Shown here piece after piece: positions 43,752-52,776 of a DNA stretch of 64,000 nucleotides; positions within the stretch are counted from its first letter, which is position 1; each line of letters starts with the position of its first letter. The notes beneath the pieces were generated by a model. That model did no database searches, was not told the origin of the DNA, and saw only the letters and a program-made list of their open reading frames with translations. The stretch is from Streptomyces sp. Ag109_O5-1 (GTDB lineage: Bacteria > Actinomycetota > Actinomycetes > Streptomycetales > Streptomycetaceae), in NCBI RefSeq assembly GCF_003814875.1, contig NZ_RKQF01000002.1, positions 124,001 to 188,000 of the forward strand, given 5' to 3'. A program made the position numbers and the translations under genes.

Positions 43752-44492
43752 TTACGGTTTGTGGGTCACCCAGAGCAGTTCCGCCGGCCAGCGGTGTGCC
43801 CAGTCGGGTGGGTCGGTTTCGTTGTAGCCGTTGGGTGTTCCGAGTTCGGGCCGCGGCTCGATGAGGTCGTCGATGATGAGACCGGCGCCGCGCAGGACCT
43901 TGACCCAGTCGCCGTAGGTGAGCTGATAGCTGGTCGCGCCGTCGCCCTCGGCGATGGTGTTCAGCCCGAAGTAGTCCTGCTGCAGCGTCGTGGTGACGCG
44001 GCTGGCGGCTTCGTCGTAGCAAGCTTCGAACCATGGGCTGGCGACGTTGAACACCAGGCGCCCGCCTCGGCCCAGGACGCGTGCGGCCTCCGGGACGGCC
44101 AGGTGCGGGGGCGCCCAGCTGAGCCCGCCGAAGTCGCAGAACACCAGGTCGAAGCTCTCGGCGGCGAAGGGGAGTTGTTCGGCGGCGCCTTGCACCAGCG
44201 GGTAGCGGGCCGCTCCCATCGCGTGGGCCGCTGCGGCGAGTTGGGCTTCGGACAGGTCGAGTCCGACCACGGTGGCGCCCTCGGCGGCGAGCGCCCTGGA
44301 CCACTGGCCAGCGCCGCAGCCGAGTTCGAGGACGCGCTTTCCGGTGACGTCGCCCAGGGCGTGCAGGTGCGCGTCGGGGATGGAGTACATGCCCCACAGC
44401 CGGGGTGCGGCGCCGATTTGCGGGTCGTGCTTGTGCTGGTAGGCGCTGCTGATCTGGTTCCAGAGCCGCCGGTTGGCGGGGATGCTGTCCAC
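43752..44492 (-). CDS. Class I SAM-dependent methyltransferase
   Basis: About 246 residues from GTG 44492 (VDSIPANRRLWNQISSAYQHKH). Motif I is VLELGCGAGQWSRALAAEG; also GLDLSEAQLAAAA, FDLVFCDFGGLSWAPP and VLGRGGRLVFNVASPWFEA. This is the Methyltransf_11 group with a C-terminal cap. The frame is open further upstream to 44630 but without similarity. No partner gene indicates a substrate. Confidence 0.88.
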   Translation of the reverse strand: MDSIPANRRLWNQISSAYQHKHDPQIGAAPRLWGMYSIPDAHLHALGDVTGKRVLELGCGAGQWSRALAAEGATVVGLDLSEAQLAAAAHAMGAARYPLVQGAAEQLPFAAESFDLVFCDFGGLSWAPPHLAVPEAARVLGRGGRLVFNVASPWFEACYDEAASRVTTTLQQDYFGLNTIAEGDGATSYQLTYGDWVKVLRGAGLIIDDLIEPRPELGTPNGYNETDPPDWAHRWPAELLWVTHKP

Positions 44493-44552
44493 GTGCCGAC
44501 TCCAGCACTGCCTGCCGGGGGCGGTCAACACGATTAAGGCACTGGCCGGCCC

Positions 44553-44650
44553 TCGACTACTGCGCGGTAATCGGCCCACTGCCCGCCGGGCTTGGCGTTG
44601 GCAGGCAGTAACGGCTCGAACTTCTGCCACTGCACGTCCGTGAGCTCATG
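44553..44650 (-). pseudogene. Transposase N-terminal scrap (IS5-type)
   Basis: HELTDVQWQKFEPLLPANAKPGGQWADYRAV is the standard opening of IS5-like transposases (LTDxQWxxxEPLLP). It lasts only about 31 codons. Confidence 0.6.
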
Positions 44651-45114
44651 TCACCCCACCAAGACACGCACCTGCCCAGCCCGAGCACTGGTCCACCCAC
44701 CCAGCGAAAGCCATCAGAAACGGCCTGGTGCTGGGGACGACCACGGGCCGTTCCACGCCGCAGTCGCCCAGTCAACGCCCGGCCGTTGATATGAGCCATC
44801 TACGGATCGCCGTACATCAAGGCGGCCCCGCTGCGGCAGACCCTCGCGAGGCTCCCCTGCCTGGAACACTCCGACGAGGCCTTCGCCGGCACGCCACCGA
44901 GGCCTGCCTGACCCGTGCCACACATGCCGCTCGACCACCAGTCCAAGGCGGCCGTGGCGCTCATGTGCGGCACGGCCTGCGGAGCCCTCGGCATCGCCGT
45001 CGCGCCCGCCGGCTCGGCGACTGGACCGTCGGCTGACGCCCACTCCCGTCGTTGCCGGGCCCGTCACCTCGGCGGAGAGGGGTGACGGGCTCAGGGAGGA
45101 AACGCCTGCGGGTG
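44651..45114. other. Gene-free stretch
   Basis: No supported gene. One + strand frame begins ATG 44923 (MPLDHQSKAAVALMCGTACGALGIAVAPAG) and could be a short leader-like peptide, but no ribosome site is evident. Confidence 0.35.
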
Positions 45115-47946
45115 TCAGTCGGCGGCCAGGAGACGGGCAGGGGCGATGCGGGAGAGGCCTCGGATCGGCAGAGTCAGTGCCGCGCACACCAGGGCGGTCG
45201 CGGCCAGCGTGGCCAGCAGCGCGGCGCCGGCGACCGCGAGGAGGCGGCCGTGCAGCAGGCCCTGGCCGAGTGAGACCACCGCGACCAGGCCGGCCACCGC
45301 GCCTGACAGGCCGCCCAGCAGCGCCAGTCCGATCCCCTCATAAACGGTCAGCAGGGCCAGTTCGCGATGGGTCCAGCCGGTCGCCCGCAGCACGGCGAGG
45401 TCGGCCGCGCGCTCGCGCTGCGAGAGGACCAGGACGTCGATGGCACCGGCGGCGCCCAGCAGCAGGGACAGTGCCACGCTGAGGTAGTCGGCATCGCGTG
45501 CCTGTGCCACCACGGCGCTGCCGAGCAGTGACCCGGCCACCTCGCCACGGAAGGCCAGTGTCAGGGCGAGCAGCACGGTGAAGGCGGCCACGCCCAGCGC
45601 CAGTCCTGCCGCGCCCAGCAGTGTGCGACCCCGTACCCGCAGCAGATTGAACACGGCCAGTGCGGCAACCGAACGCACCGGGCGCGCGCGGCGGACGGCC
45701 GTCACCGGGGGCCGGACGGCTTCCATCGGCCCGAGGCGGGTGGCGAGCCAGGCGGGGATCAGGCCCGCCGCAGTGGCCAGGAGCAGCGCAACCGGCAGCA
45801 CGAGCAGCGACTTGCCGCCGGCATCGGGCTGTCCCAGCATCCGGCCCAGCACATATGCGAGCACCGCGCCCGCGGCTCCGGCGGCGAGGCCGATCAGCAC
45901 AAGTTCGCCGAGGACCAGACGGAGTACCTCGCCACCGCTCCAGCCCAGGCAGCGCAGTGTGCCGATCTCCGTGCGGCGTGAGCGCACCGAGGCCAGCGCC
46001 GCCTGTCCGAGGAAGAGCGCGCACACGACGAGGACCAGCACGAACAGCACCGCGCTCTTCGTGTCCACCGCCCTGAGGATCCGCAGCGCCACCCCCTTGG
46101 CGACCCAGCGCTCCGTCACATGCGCCGAGGCGTTCAGGGCCACTGTCCGCGGGGCGGGTGAGCTGCCGACGGTGACGTCGACCTGGAGTCGTGGGTAGGC
46201 GGCCCGGATCGCCCCTGCCACGGCGTTCACCCGCGCCCGGGAGGCGGTGTCGACGCCGGTCACTCCTGCAACCCGGATCCTGATCGCGCTGACCGGCGCC
46301 TTGTCCTGCAGGCTCGGCACCCGGCGGCTCTTGGTGAGCGCGGTGATGGAGTCCATCGTCGTCAGCATGGTGGGCGGCTGGCTGACGTAGCCGCCGAGGT
46401 TGCGGTCGGGCCGCAGCGGCTTGTCGTGGAGGGCCTTGCGGGTGGCGTCGTCCGCGCCGGTGACCTGCGGTGCCTGGTAGGTCTCCAGCGGTGCGTCGGA
46501 CAAGGGCGAGAAACCGGGCAGCCTGCCGGTGTCGTAGCGGCCGACCAGCTGGACGAAGGGGTTGGGCAGGCGTCCGGAGTCGACACCGTCGCAGGATCCG
46601 AGACCGATACAGTTCGTGGAGGCGTGGCTGGTCACCTTCCGGTACTGCTTGCCCTGGTTCTCCTCGGGAACATACGGAAACGGCTGTTGGTCCCCGTTGG
46701 TCACCCACAGGCCGGGCTTCTGGGGCTGCTGGGCCTCGACGGCGAGGTCACCGCCGGCCGTGCGGCGGTACGCGACCGGGCCGACCGTCCAGTAGACGTC
46801 GGTGTCGAAGGAGTCCTCGCCCAGCGCCTTGCGATAGCCCTTGCTCAGGTCGACGCCGACATGCCCCACCTGGGTGCCGTGCAGGCCGCGGACGAAACTG
46901 TCGGCTGTCGGATTGCCCAGTTCGGAGGGGAGTTTGGCCGGGTCGCCGATGTCGAGCCGCTCGACGGAGGCAGTCAGCTTCCCGGCGGTCACCGGCCTGG
47001 TGCTGAGCATCGCCGGGATGTAGGAGTCACGCTGTCCATGAACGCTCTTCGCGGAGGACAGCACCCATGGCTTGTCCCGCTCGGTGATCATGCGGCCCGA
47101 GGTGACGCTGCCGCCGAGGCCCACCAGCCGGTCCTCGGCCGCCGGGTCGATGGCGGACAGCAGTACGGGGTAGGCGACCGGAACGCCGATCGTGGCCTTG
47201 CCCCGCCCGGACTGACAGCTCATCAGTGAGCTCAGGTCCGGGTCGAACGGCGACTTCTCCCTGAGGTCCTCGGCGATGATGTTCGGCTTCAGCGGCAGTT
47301 CCAGGTTGAACTCGGTCTGCTCGGACTTGTCCCGGTTGAAGTAGAAGCAGACGTCGTACTTCCCCGTCAGCTGGTATCGCTGAGTGCTCTTGTCGAGTGC
47401 GCCCTTTTCCAGGGTGTCGGACTGGAAGACCTTGTCCGGGGACGAGCCCGATGTCAGGGGGCTGCGGGTGAGGTACACGTACTCGTCGGATGTGCGGTAG
47501 GTGCCCAGCCCTGCCGTGAGTGTCGGGCGCAGGCGCAGGATCTGCCGGGACGCCTGGCTGTCCAGGAAACGGGACACGTCCACGCTGACGGTGGTCGCCA
47601 CCATGAGGTAGCCGATGTTGGCGACCGGTGCGGCCACGTCGACCCCGGCCATGGCGCGGATGCGCCGGTACTGGTCCATGGTGATACCGCCGAACGTGCC
47701 GGACAGGAAGTTCGGCGCGACCATTCCGCTCTGCAGCTCGACGTCCGTCTGCGCATGGGGCGGACGCACCAGGACATCGTAGGCGGACCGTGCGTTCTTC
47801 CGTACCGTACCCACGGTGGTCGCTCTGCTCGTGCTCACCGTCGCGGTCAGCAGGGTGAAGCTGGTCGCCGCCACCAGGATCCCGGCCGCCAGGGCCAGCG
47901 CTCGCCCGCGCCGCCGCCGGAGCTGATCAAGGATCATCGTTATCAC
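45115..47946 (-). CDS. FtsX-type ABC transporter permease
   Basis: 943 residues from GTG 47946, overlapping the ATPase stop by GTGA. An N-terminal helix (ALALAAGILVAATSFTLL) precedes a large extracytoplasmic region of about 580 residues. Three helices follow (VLFVLVLVVCALFLGQAAL; LVLGELVLIGLAAGAAGAVLAYVL; LLVLPVALLLATAAGLIPAWLA), then a second FtsX block (LLGAAGLALGVAAFTVLLALTLAF; SVALSLLLGAAGAIDVLVLS; GLALLGGLSGAVAGLVAVVSL; LLATLAATALVCAALTL). ASVRSRRTEIGTLRCLGW is the FtsX coupling motif. It forms a MacB/LolCDE-like exporter with the next gene. Confidence 0.9.
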   Translation of the reverse strand: MITMILDQLRRRRGRALALAAGILVAATSFTLLTATVSTSRATTVGTVRKNARSAYDVLVRPPHAQTDVELQSGMVAPNFLSGTFGGITMDQYRRIRAMAGVDVAAPVANIGYLMVATTVSVDVSRFLDSQASRQILRLRPTLTAGLGTYRTSDEYVYLTRSPLTSGSSPDKVFQSDTLEKGALDKSTQRYQLTGKYDVCFYFNRDKSEQTEFNLELPLKPNIIAEDLREKSPFDPDLSSLMSCQSGRGKATIGVPVAYPVLLSAIDPAAEDRLVGLGGSVTSGRMITERDKPWVLSSAKSVHGQRDSYIPAMLSTRPVTAGKLTASVERLDIGDPAKLPSELGNPTADSFVRGLHGTQVGHVGVDLSKGYRKALGEDSFDTDVYWTVGPVAYRRTAGGDLAVEAQQPQKPGLWVTNGDQQPFPYVPEENQGKQYRKVTSHASTNCIGLGSCDGVDSGRLPNPFVQLVGRYDTGRLPGFSPLSDAPLETYQAPQVTGADDATRKALHDKPLRPDRNLGGYVSQPPTMLTTMDSITALTKSRRVPSLQDKAPVSAIRIRVAGVTGVDTASRARVNAVAGAIRAAYPRLQVDVTVGSSPAPRTVALNASAHVTERWVAKGVALRILRAVDTKSAVLFVLVLVVCALFLGQAALASVRSRRTEIGTLRCLGWSGGEVLRLVLGELVLIGLAAGAAGAVLAYVLGRMLGQPDAGGKSLLVLPVALLLATAAGLIPAWLATRLGPMEAVRPPVTAVRRARPVRSVAALAVFNLLRVRGRTLLGAAGLALGVAAFTVLLALTLAFRGEVAGSLLGSAVVAQARDADYLSVALSLLLGAAGAIDVLVLSQRERAADLAVLRATGWTHRELALLTVYEGIGLALLGGLSGAVAGLVAVVSLGQGLLHGRLLAVAGAALLATLAATALVCAALTLPIRGLSRIAPARLLAAD

Positions 47947-48647
47947 GGGCGCAGGCCCCCCAGCCGGTTCAGCACGTCGCCGGACGGCGTGACGCACTCA
48001 TCGGAGGTGATCCTGCCGTCCTGCAGACGCACGATCCGGTCTCCGTTGGCGGCGACCTCCGCGTCATGGGTGGCGATCAGCATCGTCATCCCGTACCGCT
48101 CGCGCAGCGACATCAGCAGGTCGATGATCTCCCGTCCGATGACGCTGTCCAGGTTGCCCGTCGGCTCATCGGCCAGCAGGAGTCCCGGCCGGTTGACCAA
48201 CGCACGTGCGACAGCGACGCGTTGCTGCTGGCCGCCCGACAACTGCGAGGGCAGTGCATCGGACCGGTCCGCGAGGCCGACCGCTTCGAGCAGTTCCCTG
48301 CCGCGCTCGCGTCGGTCGAAGTCCACTCTGCGCGGCAGTACGGGGGCGAGCACGTTGTCCAGCACCGTCAGGGCGGGCAACAGGTGGAAGCGCTGGAAGA
48401 CGAAGCCGATGCGCCGCCGGTGGGCATCCAGGTTCCGGGACACCAGCTCGGTCCCGTCGATCTCGACGTGCCCCTCGTCGGGCCGGTCCATGCCGCCCGT
48501 CAGGTGCAGCACTGTGGACTTGCCGGCACCGGAAGGCCCGGTCAGCATCACCACCTCGCCTGCCGCGACCTCCAGGTCCACCCCGTCCAGAGCGGTCAGC
48601 CCGGGGTACCGGCGACTCACCCCGCGCAGCGCCACGCTCACAGCCAT
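47943..48647 (-). CDS. ABC transporter ATPase (MacB/LolD type)
   Basis: 234 residues from ATG 48647. Walker A LTGPSGAGKSTVLH, Q-loop FVFQRFHLLPALTVLDNV, signature LSGGQQQRVAVARALVNRP, Walker B LLLADEPTGNLDS and H-loop LIATHD are all intact. It is the energy unit for the permease it overlaps. The promoter region is shared with the divergent PadR gene. Confidence 0.95.
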   Translation of the reverse strand: MAVSVALRGVSRRYPGLTALDGVDLEVAAGEVVMLTGPSGAGKSTVLHLTGGMDRPDEGHVEIDGTELVSRNLDAHRRRIGFVFQRFHLLPALTVLDNVLAPVLPRRVDFDRRERGRELLEAVGLADRSDALPSQLSGGQQQRVAVARALVNRPGLLLADEPTGNLDSVIGREIIDLLMSLRERYGMTMLIATHDAEVAANGDRIVRLQDGRITSDECVTPSGDVLNRLGGLRP

Positions 48648-48669
48648 AGATACAGCCTCGCCCTCATAC

Positions 48670-48701
48670 ATTGTCACAATGCAGGGGTATGTTGTCACAA
48701 C
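48670..48701. promoter_or_regulatory. Twin TTGTCACAA dyads (PadR operator)
   Basis: ATTGTCACAAT (48670-48680) and GTTGTCACAAC (48691-48701) share the core TTGTCACAA and are centred 21 bp apart (two helical turns). They lie in the 69-bp gap between the divergent ABC and PadR genes. They are the expected place for PadR to bind and repress both. Confidence 0.75.
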
Positions 48702-48716
48702 GTAGAAGGGAGGTAC

Positions 48717-49370
48717 ATGCCGCTCCACCACGCCGTGCTCGCGCTGCTGACCCAGCGGCCGAACCACGGATACGAACTCAAGGCCCGGTTCGAGGAGACC
48801 ATCGGCCCCCAGTGGGGTGGCCTCAACATCGGTCACCTGTACCAGATCCTCGAACGGCTGGTCCGTGACGGCTACGTCTCCCGCTCGCAGGTAACCCAGG
48901 CCGACCGGCCCGACAAGAACCTGTACACGCTCACCGAAGCCGGCGAGGCCGAGTTGCGTACGTGGGCGACCACGTCCTGGGTAAGGGTCGGCGGCTTCCG
49001 GGACGAGTTGTTCCTGAAGCTCCTCGGCGCCGCCGCCCTGGGCCCGAAGGCGCTGACCACGCTGATCGAGGCGCAGCGGCAGACCTACCTGTCCGAACTC
49101 GCGGGGCTGGCCCGGCAGCGCCGGGCCCACACCGACGAGCCGCTGGTAGCCATTCTGATCGACGCCGCCATCGCGCATACCAAGGCCGACCTCGGACTGC
49201 TGGACAGCGCCGCCCGGCACCTGGGGCCGATCGCCGCGGCACAGAGCGCGCAGGCGGGTGAGCAGGCGCAAGCGCACGGCGCGTCCGACTCCGACTCCGA
49301 CTCCGACTCCGACTCCGACTCCGACTCCGACTCCGACGGAACGAACGGCCACCGGACCCGATCCGCCTAA
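48717..49370 (+). CDS. PadR-family repressor with Ser-Asp repeat tail
   Basis: 217 residues from ATG 48717, with AAGGGAGG upstream. PLHHAVLALLTQRPNHGYELKARFEETIGPQWGGLNIGHLYQILERLVRDGYVSRSQVTQADRPDKNLYTLTEAGEAELRTW is the PadR winged helix. A helical dimerisation domain follows (LSELAGLARQRRAHTDEPLVAIL). The end is unusual: AHGA then nine Ser-Asp units (about 190-208) and GTNGHRTRSA. The regulator controls the divergent ABC exporter. Confidence 0.92.
   Translation: MPLHHAVLALLTQRPNHGYELKARFEETIGPQWGGLNIGHLYQILERLVRDGYVSRSQVTQADRPDKNLYTLTEAGEAELRTWATTSWVRVGGFRDELFLKLLGAAALGPKALTTLIEAQRQTYLSELAGLARQRRAHTDEPLVAILIDAAIAHTKADLGLLDSAARHLGPIAAAQSAQAGEQAQAHGASDSDSDSDSDSDSDSDSDGTNGHRTRSA
49284..49337 (+). 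repeat. Nine perfect TCCGAC hexanucleotide units in the PadR gene
   Basis: A 54-bp uninterrupted simple repeat encoding (Ser-Asp)9. Six-base units keep the frame whatever the copy number. Confidence 0.95.
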
Positions 49371-49389
49371 GGACTGACTTCGGTTGTGA

Positions 49390-49660
49390 TCAATTGGGTT
49401 TCTGGAGGCCGCTGATCCAGATGGCTGCCGCCCGGAGATGGAGTCCTGCGAGGTAGCTATCGGTGTCTTGTCATTGCGGGTCGCGATGCCCCGCCAGTCC
49501 TTCATCCTGTTGATGGCCCGCTCGACCGTGTTGCGGTCACGGTAGAGATCAGCGTCGTGGGTGACAGGCCTGTCGCCCCGGCTTCCTTTCTTCCTGCGGT
49601 TGGCGGCTTGGTCCTTCTTCACCGGGATGACCGCCTTGATACGGCGTTTCGCAGGTGGGC
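49390..49660 (-). pseudogene. IS5-family transposase C-terminal fragment, frameshifted
   Basis: RRIKAVIPVKKDQAANRRKKGSRGDRPVTHDADLYRDRNTVERAINRMKDWRGIATRNDKTP, then one frame over DSYLAGLHLRAAAIWISGLQKPN-stop (49392-49390). RNTVERAINRMKDWRG carries the catalytic Glu of this IS5 subgroup. The N-terminal half is absent. Confidence 0.8.
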
Positions 49661-49754
49661 CCGGTTGGCGTGAGAGGAGTAAGCCTAATGGGACGCGAAG
49701 GACGGCAAGTGCGTCCTGTTCCGGCCTCGGCTTCCCCCCGGGCTCGGCCCGCGC

Positions 49755-49965
49755 CATGAAGGTCAGCTCCGGTCACCGCCCTCGCGTTTCCTGGATCCCA
49801 CGACCCTCAACTATCCCTCCGGTCACGGTCTCCACGCTACGAGGGGAGGCTCAGGACCACTACCTGGCAGCGCTGGTGCGCAAACCCGGTGCGATGCCGG
49901 GCTCGACCGCGCTGGAACACGCCTGCGCCGCAGGGACGTTCGCCCTGTCCGCGATGCTTGACCGG
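49755..49965 (+). pseudogene. IstA-like transposase scrap (IS21 family)
   Basis: VSTLRGEAQDHYLAALVRKPGAMPGSTALEHACAAGTF resembles the C-terminal region of IS21-family IstA (LxRKPGAMPGxTALxQARAAGTF). It runs in the same frame into the DUF6215 gene, so a chance fusion at the former IS border is likely. Confidence 0.5.
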
Positions 49966-49980
49966 CCACCGCGCGGAACT

Positions 49981-51039
49981 GTGGCTTCCACCACGGCGGA
50001 TGTGGTCTTGTTCTGGTGGGATCGCCGGATGCTCGGTTTCCTCCTCCGTCTCCTGCCGTTCTGGGTCCGCGAGCCCCTGCTCATCGCGGTCGGGTCCGTT
50101 CTCGGCGTACGGATCATGTATCTCGCCGTCCGCGATCACGATCGGGTCGCCGCCGGTCTCGGCGTGGTGTTCCTCGTGTTCACCGCAATACGCGTACACA
50201 CAGTGGTCCGAGCCCTGCGCGCACGCCGCAACCTTGGTCCGGCAACCTCCCCGGACGGCGCAGCGGTCGGTGCTGCTCCCCAGGCCCCGCCCCAGGCCCA
50301 GGCCGGAACCGGGCCGCGTCCCGGCCCGGACGATCCGGAGAAGGACCACAACGCGTGGGGCCAGGCCGTCGCGGCCGTGGCCGTGTTCGGGGCACTCGGG
50401 GCCGCGCTGTGGGTGGCCCCACACGTGATGCCGTCCGCCGACAGCACCCCGGAATCCGCTTCGTGTTCGGGCGGGGAACACGAGGAGCTGCCGAAGGCCT
50501 ACAAGCAGACGCCCCAGCCTGTGACCGGTGAAGAGCTGTGCAAGGCGCTCAACCGGCCGGACTTGGCCGAGCTCCTTGGAACGCCTGGAGAGACCGCAAC
50601 CACTGCTTCCGGCACCAGCAACACCGCTCCTCTGACGAATGGGAAGGTCGCCCGGCCGGAGGCCGAGGTCGCGTTCGACACGTACACCGTGAATGTCTCG
50701 GCCACTTACAACGAGCTCTCGACCGACCAGTACGTGAAACTGATGAAGTTCGGGGATGAGCAGGACATCAAGCCGCTCACGGTTCTCGGTCGGCCCGCGG
50801 TCTTCTCCTCGGATCACACCATGAAGTTCGAGATCAGTCTCGGGAGTGGGGGGTCCGGCGGACCCGTCGAACAAGGCCCTTTGGCCCGGACGCTGTCCGT
50901 GGCCCTGGACCGTAATGACCGGGGCGGCTACTGCGAGATCACCGTGTGGAGCACGTCCGGAGCCCTCCCGGACGACAGCGCCCTTCTCGGCATCGCTCAG
51001 AAGGTTCTCCCGAGGATCCCCGAACGGACTGTCCAGTAA
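49981..51039 (+). CDS. DUF6215-type membrane-anchored protein
   Basis: About 352 residues from GTG 49981 (ATG 50029 is an alternative; the open frame extends upstream through an IS relic). N-terminal helices: MLGFLLRLLPFWVREPLLIAVGSVLGVRIMYL and LGVVFLVFTAIRVHTVVRAL. After a Pro/Gln-rich linker comes a further helix (AVAAVAVFGALGAALWVAPHVM) and an outer domain SCSGGEHEELPKAYKQTPQPVTGEELCKALNRPDLAELLGTPGETATTASGTSNTAPLTNGKVARPEAEVAFDTYTVNVSATYNELSTDQYVKLMKF, which matches DUF6215. The function of this family is not known. Intact apart from the uncertain start. Confidence 0.75.
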   Translation: MASTTADVVLFWWDRRMLGFLLRLLPFWVREPLLIAVGSVLGVRIMYLAVRDHDRVAAGLGVVFLVFTAIRVHTVVRALRARRNLGPATSPDGAAVGAAPQAPPQAQAGTGPRPGPDDPEKDHNAWGQAVAAVAVFGALGAALWVAPHVMPSADSTPESASCSGGEHEELPKAYKQTPQPVTGEELCKALNRPDLAELLGTPGETATTASGTSNTAPLTNGKVARPEAEVAFDTYTVNVSATYNELSTDQYVKLMKFGDEQDIKPLTVLGRPAVFSSDHTMKFEISLGSGGSGGPVEQGPLARTLSVALDRNDRGGYCEITVWSTSGALPDDSALLGIAQKVLPRIPERTVQ

Positions 51040-51112
51040 GTGCTAGGAGCTGTCCGGGCGATCATGTGACCTCCATGTCCGGGTCGTTGTTGCGGGCAGG
51101 AGGCGGGGTGTT

Positions 51113-51352
51113 TTGACGGATGCAGAGCAGGAACGGCTGCTGGCGTTCCTGCCGGAGGGCAGTGAACATTGCGGCCGGTGGCGGGATCATCGGCAGGCGG
51201 ACGAAGACAGTTACGAGAAACGCATTACCGCGGAACGGGCGATCAACCGTCTGGCGCGCTCCCGAACGGTGGCCACCCGGCACGACAAGCGCGGTTACGT
51301 CTTCCTTGGCACCGTCACGCAAGCGCCTCATGCAGTGTGGCTCCGGTCCTGA
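51113..51352 (+). pseudogene. Internally deleted IS5-type transposase (mini-IS candidate)
   Basis: A TTG-started frame joins an IS5-type N-terminus, TDAEQERLLAFLPEGSEHCGRWRDHRQ, directly to a C-terminus, DEDSYEKRITAERAINRLARSRTVATRHDKRGYVFLGTVTQAPHAVWLRS. About 180 central residues, including the first two catalytic Asp, are missing, yet the frame is preserved. Confidence 0.65.
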
Positions 51353-51414
51353 TGGATGCGAGTAGGTCAGAAGCCGCTCGGGCCCGTTTGCGAGCGCCGT
51401 CTTATGATTCCGGC

Positions 51415-51983
51415 ATGAGCAACTCTGCCGCGGCTGCTGTCCTCACAACCACCGACCTGACTGAAGCTATACGTGCGGTGCGTACCTTGCTGAGCAAGGC
51501 AGACATCGATCAGGCAGAGGTCGACTTCGAAGCTGTGATCAGGTCGCCGCAGGTCTTGGCGCAGGTACTTCACGTACTGCCCGACCTCAGATGGTGGGCG
51601 TCGGCCGGCGAGGAGCACGGCTCGTCGGAGGCCGGTGACGACCCTGCAGACTGCCTGCCCATACGAGTCTTCGACTGGGGTCGTCCGCTGGACCGCGCCG
51701 AGCCCTTCGTCGCCGCTCTGGGCCAGATCCCGCGGCGGTTCGGTGGGATCTGGACGCATGGCCTGCGGTTCCCGAAGCAGGACTGGAGGCGATCTCGCAG
51801 AAGTACGCGTACCTCACGCTGACAGTGAATTCCCGGGACCTCTACCAGGACGAGCCGTCGCAGGATCACACCATCCACGTGCACGCCCGGGACCGGAACA
51901 GCGACCAGATCGCCCGCGTCCATTGGCTCGCTGATCAAGTGGGTGGCCGGTTCACCGGCAGGGTGGAATTGGCGCCTCTGTAG
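51415..51983 (+). pseudogene. Hypothetical soluble protein, one frameshift
   Basis: ATG 51415 opens MSNSAAAAVLTTTDLTEAIRAVRTLLSKADIDQAEVDFEAVIRSPQVLAQVLHVLPDLRWWAS. Near 51775 the coding frame changes to LEAISQKYAYLTLTVNSRDLYQDEPSQDHTIHVHARDRNSDQIARVHWLADQVGGRFTGRVELAPL-stop. The restored product is about 188 residues. I do not recognise the family. No membrane segment. Confidence 0.5.
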
Positions 51984-52776
51984 CCGCTGAGCAAACAGGC
52001 AAGGCGGCCATCTCCAGCCGGCTCTGTCACATGATCGGCCGGACAAGTCCTCGTCGCAGAGTACGGCGAACGCGGAGGCCGAGCCCGGCGCCGACCTGCT
52101 GTGCCAGTCCTGGCCGAGCGCGAGGAGGAGAACTGAGTCACCGTCGCCTCCAACGAGTCGTATTCGGCAGGTGGACGAAGACTTGCACCGACTCCCACCG
52201 GCTTGCCGGCAGCTGGGCACGGTGAAGGCCCGGCCAAGGTCGGCTGATCCCGCTGCCAGGCCGTCGGTCCTGCCAGCCCGGTGGCGGAACCAACGACATC
52301 ACAGCCCGGCATTCAGCAGTGAATACATGAGCATGTCCCGGCTTCCTCCCCCCGGCCTGTTGCCATCCCCGCAGCAGTCCCCCGGGGACCGCAGATCCCG
52401 CATAACCCAGCCGACCACTGCGCCCACGGCAGCCACAGCGGCTCCGACCGCGCGCCGACTTGACAACCCATTCGCCCAGCCATGCACGGCCGGGCATCAG
52501 CGGCGCGTTCCGTCAATGCCCCGCCTTCCAGGTCTTCGCTGGTGGTGGACAGGCATTCGTGGCCGCGCGGCTCGGGCTTGTGACGTCGGCGTTGTGTCGT
52601 CGCAGGGCGCTGGGCGGCCAGCCAGTCCAAGGCCACGCCTACGGCGTGTGCGCTCCGGAGTCACGCCCAGGCCTCCGGGCCTCCCGATCGTACGAAGGAC
52701 CGGAGTCAGGCCGCCAGCAAGGTAAGTTGGCGCGCCGCTCGGCCCGTTCGGTCGACCACCACGCACAGTAGGCGAC
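51984..52776. other. Gene-free stretch
   Basis: Frames here are short, Arg/Pro-rich and lack starts with ribosome sites. A minus-strand piece VALDWLAAQRPATTQRRRHKPEPRGHECLS (about 52550-52650) may be a scrap of a lost gene. Nothing else is seen. Confidence 0.4.

Noticed and set aside
44923..45040. Short secreted peptide (MPLDHQSKAAVALMCGTACGAL...)
   Set aside because: No ribosome site, no recognised family and a short frame; left as part of the gene-free stretch.
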